From: HGM12669 sp048527645
GTDB taxonomy: Bacteria > Bacillota > Clostridia > Oscillospirales > CAG-272
Assembly: GCA_048527645.1 (NCBI GenBank)
Contig: DBGFNI010000117.1
Span: forward strand, 1-18,757
Direction: 5' to 3'
DNA length: 18,757 bases
The first letter of the stretch is position 1. Each line of letters begins with the position of its first letter. The notes beneath the pieces are model-generated. The model made no database searches. It saw nothing but the letters and a program-made list of their open reading frames with translations, and was not told where the DNA came from. Positions 1 to 6,163 of the stretch are shown piece after piece. The translations under genes were made by a program, and so were the position numbers.

Positions 1-11
1 TAAATTTGATT

Positions 12-40
12 TTGGATATTTTCTTATTTCCATTTATATA
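12..40 (+). promoter_or_regulatory. Candidate promoter for the decarboxylase operon (upstream one of two)
   Basis: A TTGGAT box at 12-17 and a TATATA box at 35-40 are separated by 17 bases, in AT-rich DNA that contrasts with the GC-rich genes. Each box matches the sigma-A consensus at 4 of 6 positions. Transcription would start near base 47, about 75 bases before the oadG start codon. It is a plausible but unproven main promoter. Confidence 0.35.
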
Positions 41-47
41 CAGGTTA

Positions 48-76
48 TTGACGGGATTTTTTGTAAGAAATATTCC
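48..76 (+). promoter_or_regulatory. Candidate promoter for the decarboxylase operon (downstream one of two)
   Basis: TTGACG at 48-53 is an almost perfect -35 box (5 of 6), but the hexamer 17 bases downstream, TATTCC at 71-76, is a poor -10. A short inverted repeat, CGCG-TTTA-CGCG, lies just downstream near 87-98 and could be a small hairpin or operator; no known regulator site is recognised. The rest of 1-124 holds no convincing gene. Confidence 0.3.
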
Positions 77-124
77 AAAAAAGCGCGTTTACGCGGATCA
101 ATCGGGAACAAAGGAGGAGTAACC

Positions 125-418
125 ATGGAATTGAGCAGCGGATTTGTTGTTCTGATGGGCCTTGGAACCGTTTTTGTCGGGCTGATCTGTATTATTTTGA
201 TCTGCACGGTGATGGGATGGCTGTGCAAAGGTCAGGCAGAAAAGGAAAAGCAGCAGACAAAACCGGCGTCAAACCCGGCAGCGTCGGCACCTGCGGCAGG
301 TACGCCCGCGATTGCAAACCGTTCGGAGCTGGTTGCGGCGATTTCCGTCGCCCTGGCAGAGCAGCTGGGGACGGATGTTTCCGCCATTCGGATTGTCAGC
401 TTAAAGAAGCTGTCATAA
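125..418 (+). CDS. oadG: Sodium pump decarboxylase gamma subunit, OadG family
   Basis: This 97-residue protein fits the small gamma subunit of Na+-translocating decarboxylases, which anchors and stabilises the alpha-beta complex in the membrane. One hydrophobic membrane helix covers about residues 7-33. A Lys/Gln-rich stretch and an Ala/Pro-rich linker (about 36-65) follow, then a short C-terminal region with the ISVALAEQLG and IRIVSLKK patterns common in clostridial OadG proteins. The start has a strong AGGAGG-type ribosome site (AAAGGAGGAG near 111-120). It is the first gene of a four-gene operon with the biotin carrier, beta and alpha subunits, which supports the assignment; sequence alone is weak evidence because the family is short and divergent. 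Gene symbol by family analogy. Confidence 0.85.
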   Translation: MELSSGFVVLMGLGTVFVGLICIILICTVMGWLCKGQAEKEKQQTKPASNPAASAPAAGTPAIANRSELVAAISVALAEQLGTDVSAIRIVSLKKLS

Positions 419-476
419 TGCAGATGCCCGGACATCCATTACAAATGATGAATTACTGAAAGGAAGGTAAGGATGA

Positions 477-827
477 ATGAAAAGTTATAAGGTCAATGTC
501 AACGGAACAGTATATGAGGTTTCTATCGAGGAAATCGACCCCAGCCAGGTAAGTGCAGCGCCCGCTGTTGCCGAAGCGCCCGCAGCAGCACCTACTGCAG
601 TAGGTGCAGGCGCAGGCGAGAGCGTTTCCGCTCCGATGCCCGGCACCATTCTGGACGTTAAGGTTTCCAACGGTCAGCAGGTGCAGGAAGGCGATCTGCT
701 CTTCGTTCTGGAAGCGATGAAGATGGAAAATGAAATCTTTGCGCCCCGTGCCGGAACAGTTTCCGGTGTTGCCGTTACCAAGGGTGCGTCTGTTGAGACC
801 GGCGCAACGCTGTGTGTTGTCGGCTGA
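477..827 (+). CDS. Stand-alone biotin carboxyl carrier protein of the decarboxylase
   Basis: This 116-residue protein carries the biotin that shuttles CO2 from the alpha subunit to the membrane beta subunit. The N-terminal strand region (1-20) resembles other decarboxylase carriers, an Ala/Pro/Gly linker covers about 26-50, and a biotinyl-lipoyl domain covers about 50-116. The biotinylation motif EAMKMENE is at 79-86, with Lys82 as the modified residue, and the APMPGTI motif precedes it. An ATG four bases upstream (473) gives only a five-codon frame, so 477 is chosen; AGGAAGG near 460-467 is the ribosome site. The alpha gene downstream lacks its own biotin domain, so this protein is probably its partner. 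It could also be named glutaconyl-CoA or methylmalonyl-CoA decarboxylase carrier (GcdC/MmdC type); the alpha subunit argues for oxaloacetate. Confidence 0.92.
   Translation: MKSYKVNVNGTVYEVSIEEIDPSQVSAAPAVAEAPAAAPTAVGAGAGESVSAPMPGTILDVKVSNGQQVQEGDLLFVLEAMKMENEIFAPRAGTVSGVAVTKGASVETGATLCVVG
588..607. repeat. 20-bp perfect palindrome inside the biotin carrier linker
   Basis: Bases 588-607 equal their own reverse complement, centred on a PstI-like CTGCAG at 595-600. They fall in codons for the Ala/Pro/Gly linker, where sequence constraint is low. It may form an mRNA hairpin or be a by-product of repeated Ala/Gly/Val codons. Confidence 0.6.
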
Positions 828-848
828 TCACGGAGGCTTTGAAGCAAA

Positions 849-2567
849 ATGAAGAATAAGAAGAGATTTTTTGCTGTCCTTGCGGCAGTGCTCCTCTTCG
901 CGCTGACAGTATGCATTGCAATCCCCGTGAGCTGTGCGGAGGAAAACGACGGTGCGGCTGCCGTGAGCGGCGAGGCGGAGAATACGGAAGAAGAGATCAC
1001 GCTTCCGGAGTCTGAGGGAGAAGCGCTGGAGGTTGTCGAAGCGGTTCTGGACAAGGACGAAATGAAAGTGACTGTGAAGAATGTCAGCGACACGGATCTG
1101 ACTGATACCTTTGTCGGCATCTATTGGTGGAACAACGAGAAGGTTCAGTTTGATTACGACGACTATGACTACAACTATCAGATTCCCGGCGTTATGTTCG
1201 GCGACATCGCAGCGGGTGCTACGAAGACGGTGACCTTCCATGTGTCTGCCGATGAAAAAGCGCCGCGCATTGTCCTCGCTTCCCAGTATTCCACAGTGGG
1301 CGATGAAATGAACGCCGGCAGCCAGATCGGCTTTCAGGTGTACGACGATATTCTCAAGGAATATGCGCCCGAGGAAGAGGATGTCTCCGAACTTGGCGTT
1401 TTGAAGAATTTTTTGCAGCAGACCGGCTTCCGGCTTTTGCTGGACAACTGGAAGATGATCGTGATGCTGCTCATCTCCTTTGTTCTGATTTTCTTGGCGA
1501 TTGTCAAGAAGTTTGAGCCGCTACTGCTGCTGCCCATCGCATTCGGTATGCTGCTGACCAACCTGCCCGGGGCGGAAATGTTCCATGAGGAGCTGTTTGC
1601 GGGCGGACATGTGCACTGGGATATGTTCGGCGGCGCCGCATCCTTCACCCCGGGTCTTGTGGATTATCTGTATCTGGGCGTGAAGCTCGGTATTTATCCC
1701 TGCCTGATTTTCCTTGGCGTCGGCGCAATGACCGACTTCGGTCCGCTGATCGCCAATCCCAAGTCGCTGCTTTTGGGCGCGGCTGCACAGCTGGGTATTT
1801 TTGTGACCTTTGTCTGTGCAAGACTGCTGGGCTTCACCCCGGCGGAGGCTGCCTCGATCGGTATCATCGGCGGCGCCGACGGACCGACGGCAATTTATGT
1901 AACGACACATTTGGCGCCGTGGCTGCTCGGACCGATTGCCGTTGCGGCTTATTCCTACATGGCTTTGGTGCCGGTGATTCAGCCGCCGATCATGAAGGCG
2001 CTGACCACCAAGAAAGAGCGCATGATCGAGATGAAGCCGCTGCGCGAGGTCTCCAAGCGTGAGAAGATTCTCTTCCCGATTGTGGTGACGGTATTTGTCG
2101 CGCTGCTGGTTCCCTCTGCGGCACCTCTGGTCGGCTGTCTGATGCTGGGCAACCTGTTCAAGGAATCCGGCGTTGTAGAGCGATTGAGCAAGTGCGTACA
2201 GAACGAGCTGAATAACATCGTGGTTATTTTCCTGGGCGTTTCCGTCGGTGCGACCGCAACGGCTGACACATTTTTGAGCCTGGACACCATCAAGATCATT
2301 GGTATGGGCGTCGTCGCATTCGGTCTTGGCACGGCAGGCGGTGTGCTGCTGGCAAAATTCATGAATCTGTTCCTCAAGAACAAGATCAATCCTCTGATCG
2401 GTTCCGCAGGCGTTTCCGCCGTTCCGATGGCTGCGCGCGTTTCGCAGGTGGTCGGTCAGAAGGAAAACCCCAAGAACTTTTTGCTCATGCATGCAATGGG
2501 TCCCAATGTTGCAGGCGTGATCGGGTCTGCACTGGCCGCAGGTGCGTTGATGGCACTGTTCGGCTGA
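849..2567 (+). CDS. oadB: Na+-translocating decarboxylase beta subunit with N-terminal secreted domain
   Basis: The beta subunit decarboxylates carboxybiotin and couples this to Na+ export across the membrane. Residues from about 180 to 572 match the canonical multi-spanning OadB: KKFEPLLLLPIAFGMLL at about 220-236, GGADGPTAIY at 341-350 (Asp344 corresponds to the essential intramembrane Asp), YSYMALVPVIQPP near 368-380, and GSAGVSAVPMAARVSQ near 518-533 with the conserved Ser and Arg. Ahead of this lie about 180 extra residues: a signal-peptide-like segment (basic start, hydrophobic core about 7-27, VSCA-EE near residue 30), an acidic linker, and a small probable beta-rich domain (about 58-165) with an Asp/Tyr-rich loop at 101-110. 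Family members usually have about 375-435 residues, against 572 here. The KK after the first canonical helix suggests its N-side lies outside the cell, which suits an external domain. Confidence 0.9.
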   Translation: MKNKKRFFAVLAAVLLFALTVCIAIPVSCAEENDGAAAVSGEAENTEEEITLPESEGEALEVVEAVLDKDEMKVTVKNVSDTDLTDTFVGIYWWNNEKVQFDYDDYDYNYQIPGVMFGDIAAGATKTVTFHVSADEKAPRIVLASQYSTVGDEMNAGSQIGFQVYDDILKEYAPEEEDVSELGVLKNFLQQTGFRLLLDNWKMIVMLLISFVLIFLAIVKKFEPLLLLPIAFGMLLTNLPGAEMFHEELFAGGHVHWDMFGGAASFTPGLVDYLYLGVKLGIYPCLIFLGVGAMTDFGPLIANPKSLLLGAAAQLGIFVTFVCARLLGFTPAEAASIGIIGGADGPTAIYVTTHLAPWLLGPIAVAAYSYMALVPVIQPPIMKALTTKKERMIEMKPLREVSKREKILFPIVVTVFVALLVPSAAPLVGCLMLGNLFKESGVVERLSKCVQNELNNIVVIFLGVSVGATATADTFLSLDTIKIIGMGVVAFGLGTAGGVLLAKFMNLFLKNKINPLIGSAGVSAVPMAARVSQVVGQKENPKNFLLMHAMGPNVAGVIGSALAAGALMALFG

Positions 2568-2595
2568 TACCCGTTGAGAGGAGTTGAAATCAAAA

Positions 2596-4011
2596 ATGGC
2601 AAAGAATCCCCTGAAAATTACCGATACCATTCTGCGCGATGCGCACCAGTCGCAGGCGGCAACCAGAATGCGTACCGAGGATATGCTTCCTGCCTGTGAA
2701 GCACTGGATAAGGTCGGCTACTGGTCTTTGGAGTGCTGGGGCGGCGCGACGTTTGACGTTTGTATGCGCTACCTCAACGAGGATCCGTGGGAAAGACTGC
2801 GCGCGCTGAAAAAAGCGATGCCCAACACCAAACTGCAGATGCTGTTCCGCGGTCAGAACATCTTGGGCTACAAGCATTATGCCGATGACGTGGTGGATGC
2901 ATTCTGCCAAAAATCCATCGAAAACGGCATTGATGTGGTGCGTGTGTTCGACGCGCTGAACGATATCCGCAACCTGAAACAGGCAGTGGAGAGCGTGAAA
3001 AAGTACGGCGGCATCTGTGAAACGGCGCTGTCTTATACCACCAGCCCCGTGCACAGCCTGGACTACTTTGTGGAGATGGCGATGCGCCTGGAGGAGATGG
3101 GCGCAGACACGATCTGCATCAAAGATATGGCAAATCTGTTGCTGCCGGTTGACGCATACAACCTGGTGAAAAAGCTCAAGGAGCGCGTGGGTGTGCCGAT
3201 TCATCTGCATACGCACAACACCACCGGCACCGGCGACATGGTCAATCTCATGGCGGCATGGGCGGGCGTCGATATTGTCGACTGTGCACTCTCTCCCATG
3301 GCAAACGGAACCTCCCAGCCCGCAACCGAGGCTTTGGTTGCGACATTGCAGGGGACGGATCGCGATACCGGCTTGGATTTGGAGCAGCTGGCGGGGATCG
3401 CCGCACATTTCCGCGGCGTTGCCGATCGCATGAAGGCGGAGGGCACGCTGGATCCCAAAGTGCTCAATGTGGATACCAAGACCCTGCTGTATCAGGTGCC
3501 CGGCGGGATGCTGTCCAATCTGCTCAGTCAGTTGAAGCAGGCGAATGCGGAGGATAAGTTCTATGAGGTGCTGGCAGAGGTGCCGCGCGTCCGCAAGGAC
3601 TTCGGCTATCCCCCGCTGGTTACGCCGACCTCGCAGATTGTCGGTTCGCAGGCGGTGCTCAATGTGCTCTCCGGCGAACGCTACAAGCGTATCACCAAGG
3701 AGTCTAAGGGCTTATTGAAGGGTGAGTACGGTCAGCTGCCCGGTGAGGTCAACGAAGAGGTCCGGAAGAAGGCAATCGGCGACGAGAAGGTCATCACCTG
3801 CCGTCCCGCTGATCTGCTGGAGCCGGAGCTGGAGAAATACCGCGAGGAGTACCGCGATATTGCACGCTGTGAGGAGGATGTGCTGAGTCTGGCACTGCTG
3901 CCCCAGGTGGCATCCAAATTCCTGCAGGAAAAATACGCGCCGAAGGCGGAAAAAGCCGCGGAAGAAAACGGCGTGCGCGTTTTGTATGTGGATGACGCGG
4001 CTGCCAGATAA
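2596..4011 (+). CDS. oadA: Oxaloacetate decarboxylase alpha subunit (carboxyltransferase), no biotin domain
   Basis: This subunit transfers the carboxyl group from oxaloacetate to biotin, giving pyruvate. Its TIM-barrel carboxyltransferase domain covers about 1-300 of 471 residues, followed by the conserved pyruvate-carboxylase-type C-terminal region (about 310-450). Visible active-site motifs are DTILRDAHQS with metal ligand Asp15, RGQNILGY at 85-92, CIKDMANLL with catalytic Lys176, and HLHTHNTTG with metal ligands His205 and His207. OadA and pyruvate carboxylase subunit B are often near 590 residues with a C-terminal biotin domain; here it is absent and the carrier is a separate gene upstream. 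A TTG at 2584 directly abuts the GAGAGGAG ribosome site (2576-2583), so the ATG at 2596 is the better start. The 2-oxo-acid-type barrel argues against methylmalonyl-CoA or glutaconyl-CoA as substrate. Confidence 0.9.
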   Translation: MAKNPLKITDTILRDAHQSQAATRMRTEDMLPACEALDKVGYWSLECWGGATFDVCMRYLNEDPWERLRALKKAMPNTKLQMLFRGQNILGYKHYADDVVDAFCQKSIENGIDVVRVFDALNDIRNLKQAVESVKKYGGICETALSYTTSPVHSLDYFVEMAMRLEEMGADTICIKDMANLLLPVDAYNLVKKLKERVGVPIHLHTHNTTGTGDMVNLMAAWAGVDIVDCALSPMANGTSQPATEALVATLQGTDRDTGLDLEQLAGIAAHFRGVADRMKAEGTLDPKVLNVDTKTLLYQVPGGMLSNLLSQLKQANAEDKFYEVLAEVPRVRKDFGYPPLVTPTSQIVGSQAVLNVLSGERYKRITKESKGLLKGEYGQLPGEVNEEVRKKAIGDEKVITCRPADLLEPELEKYREEYRDIARCEEDVLSLALLPQVASKFLQEKYAPKAEKAAEENGVRVLYVDDAAAR

Positions 4012-4045
4012 CCGGTTGGCTGCAAAACAAATCGTATCAAAAATT

Positions 4046-4087
4046 AAAAATCCCGCAGACGGATCGAAAACGTCTGCGGGATTTTTT
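4046..4087. terminator. Bidirectional Rho-independent terminator after the decarboxylase operon
   Basis: Bases 4046-4061 pair perfectly with 4071-4086 (16 bp, GC core CCCGCAGACG, 9-base loop). The outer A-T pairs give a T-run at the 3' end on either strand, so it can stop both the + strand operon and transcription arriving from the - strand gene. Confidence 0.92.
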
Positions 4088-4091
4088 GATT

Positions 4092-4129
4092 CAAAATCAG
4101 AGGGACGGATCGGAGAAACGATCCGTCCC
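4092..4129 (-). terminator. Hairpin just downstream of the DUF5107 gene
   Basis: Bases 4102-4112 and 4119-4129 form a perfect 11-bp stem with a 6-base loop, 20 bases past the DUF5107 stop. On the - strand it is followed only by a short T-run (GATTTTG), so it may be a weak terminator or a 3'-end stabiliser backed up by the hairpin at 4046-4087. Confidence 0.6.
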
Positions 4130-4148
4130 GTCATTGCTTTATAACAGA

Positions 4149-6152
4149 TCAGCCGTACATAAAGAAATCCACATGATACGGCGGCTTTGCCGTGGAGCGG
4201 TCGAAGGTCTCGCCGCGCCGTTCCGCCTGGATTTCCTGCACGCGGTACCAAAGATCGAGCATCACCGTTTCTCCCTCTTTCGTGTCGGGAATGGCAAACG
4301 ATGTATCAGCCAAAAGCGCCTCAGCCTCGGCAAGATCGCCCAGCTCCGCCGCTGCAAATGCATGATAAAAGCGGATGCGCGGCAGCTGCTTGATCTCATC
4401 CGGCACGCCGGCGGTAAACTGTTCGAGTTTTTCATACAGTTCCTTGTGGTAGAGATACTTCGCGGTGATCAGCGCCAAAGAACGGTCGGTGGGGAAAAGC
4501 TTGGCGGCGTTGAGAATATAGATGCTTGCCGATTCGTCAAAGGTGGTCATCTGAATCATCTGACCGATGGCATACAGTGCCCAGGGGTTGGGGCACAGCG
4601 CATTGGAGCGGAGCAGTTCTTTCTCTGCACGCTCATAATCCCCCGCGCCTGACATGATGTGCGCGCACCCGGCGAGCAGCAGGGCATACCAGTTATTTGC
4701 GTTGGGGTTATGTCCCTCAATGGAATGTTCGAGCAGCGCCAGCCACTCTTTTTGTACCATCCAGCTGGGAACGACGGTGTTCCCGTCTGCCGGGCAGCGC
4801 ATTTTCCCGGTTTTGAGCAGATCAACCCAGTCCTGTACCTCTTCGTCGGTCTCGCCCCAATCCAGATGGGTCGGCAGGGGATCCTCTCCCGCCGCTTCGC
4901 GCCGCATTTGCTCCAGCGCGCCGAAGCTGTGTCCCTGCAAAATCACCTTTTCCGCCGGCGTTTGTGCAAGTGGACGGGTGTCCTTGAGCCATTTCTCCAG
5001 ATACGGCACGGTGATGCCGTCGGCATACAGTGCCTCTTCCGCCGCCTGCTGCGCCTGCTCCCAGGTGCCGTGTGCAAGCGCGGGATCGGCGTGCATCGCG
5101 CCGTAAACCTCGACCCATTCCCAGGTGCTCTTCGGCGGCATCGGCTTGTTCTCCATCTGCGAGTTGCAGATGCCCGCCTGAATCTCACAGTATTGGCCGT
5201 CGCAGCCCTCTCCGGAGAGGAACTCCTGAAAATGAATGCTGCCCTGTCCCTGTCCCCAGACAAATAGCTTGCGCCCGTGCAGCAGCTGGCTGGACGCCTC
5301 CACCAGTCCGTATCCCTGCGGGTTGACATGCGTGACATACCGCAGCACGCCGTCAGTCGTGCCGTAGAAATGGTCGATGGAGGAGGGAATGTTGTCGGGA
5401 TAGGTGACGTCCGGCTTGCCGTCGTAGGTCGGAACGGTTTTGCGTACCAGTTTGTTGCCCTCAACAATGTATACGCGGTCTGCGTGCGTGATAAAGCGCG
5501 CGCCTGCCTCGTGCTTGACCGCGATGTTGCTCCACCAGTACACGCCCTGCATCTCATTGGTCGGGTTGATGATGCGCATTCTGCAATAGAGATATTTGGA
5601 GCCGTCAGGCAGAGAAAAATCCATCTGATAGACGAGGTTGCGCACCCGTTCGTAATCGTAGAAGCGCAGAATCGGGGTGCCGTCTTTGTCGTGCAGAATC
5701 GCGGTGAAAATCCGGTCGCAGGTGCGGGCGTGATGGCCAAGCCAGCCCAGATTCCACTCTGTCCCGCCGGAGGACCACGCGTTGCGCAGTCCCAGCCATG
5801 CCGGGCGGAACACGGGATTGTTGAACATCAGATCCTTCTGCTCTTTTTTATCATACAGCGACCAGAGTCTGCCGCCCAGCTCCGGCACAAAGGTTGCGCG
5901 GAGATATTCGTTTTCCAAAACGACGCTGTCCAGCCCGTCCTTGGTGAATGCGCGGGAATACAGATCCTGCGCGCGGTAAGGAAAGGCGCCGCGGACATGA
6001 CCGTAGGCGGTGTAGACCTCGTCGTCATCGCCGACCGAAGGAATCAGTCCGGGCTTTTCGCCGGGATATGCGTCATAGAGCAGCGGCAGGGTAGACAGCT
6101 CGGATACGTCAACTGCCGGGATATTGAGCTTGGTTTGGGTCAGAGTAGTCAT
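4149..6152 (-). CDS. DUF5107 domain protein with C-terminal TPR-like region
   Basis: This 667-residue protein has no signal peptide or membrane helix and is presumably cytoplasmic. Residues about 45-350 look like the DUF5107 domain, which has a galactose-mutarotase/glycosidase-like beta-sandwich feel: PELGGRLWSLYDKKEQKDLM at 90-109, SSGGTEWNLGWLGH at 127-140, and YCEIQAGICNSQMENKPMPP followed by TWEWVE (321-348). The C-terminal part (about 455-640) is helical with TPR-like spacing (YERAEKELLRSNALCPNPWALY). The family is found beside carbohydrate-use genes in many bacteria, and its catalytic activity is not established. Here it is the last gene of the argS-yebC-valS operon, 11 bases after valS, and its AAAGGAG ribosome site (6159-6165) overlaps the valS stop, so the two are probably translationally coupled. 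Identification rests on recalled motifs. Confidence 0.8.
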   Translation of the reverse strand: MTTLTQTKLNIPAVDVSELSTLPLLYDAYPGEKPGLIPSVGDDDEVYTAYGHVRGAFPYRAQDLYSRAFTKDGLDSVVLENEYLRATFVPELGGRLWSLYDKKEQKDLMFNNPVFRPAWLGLRNAWSSGGTEWNLGWLGHHARTCDRIFTAILHDKDGTPILRFYDYERVRNLVYQMDFSLPDGSKYLYCRMRIINPTNEMQGVYWWSNIAVKHEAGARFITHADRVYIVEGNKLVRKTVPTYDGKPDVTYPDNIPSSIDHFYGTTDGVLRYVTHVNPQGYGLVEASSQLLHGRKLFVWGQGQGSIHFQEFLSGEGCDGQYCEIQAGICNSQMENKPMPPKSTWEWVEVYGAMHADPALAHGTWEQAQQAAEEALYADGITVPYLEKWLKDTRPLAQTPAEKVILQGHSFGALEQMRREAAGEDPLPTHLDWGETDEEVQDWVDLLKTGKMRCPADGNTVVPSWMVQKEWLALLEHSIEGHNPNANNWYALLLAGCAHIMSGAGDYERAEKELLRSNALCPNPWALYAIGQMIQMTTFDESASIYILNAAKLFPTDRSLALITAKYLYHKELYEKLEQFTAGVPDEIKQLPRIRFYHAFAAAELGDLAEAEALLADTSFAIPDTKEGETVMLDLWYRVQEIQAERRGETFDRSTAKPPYHVDFFMYG

Positions 6153-6163
6153 CGCTTGCTCCT

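Noticed and set aside
1521..2630. A 369-codon open frame on the - strand opposite oadB
   Set aside because: Composition is Gln/His/Arg-rich with no domain, and OadB on the other strand is certain.
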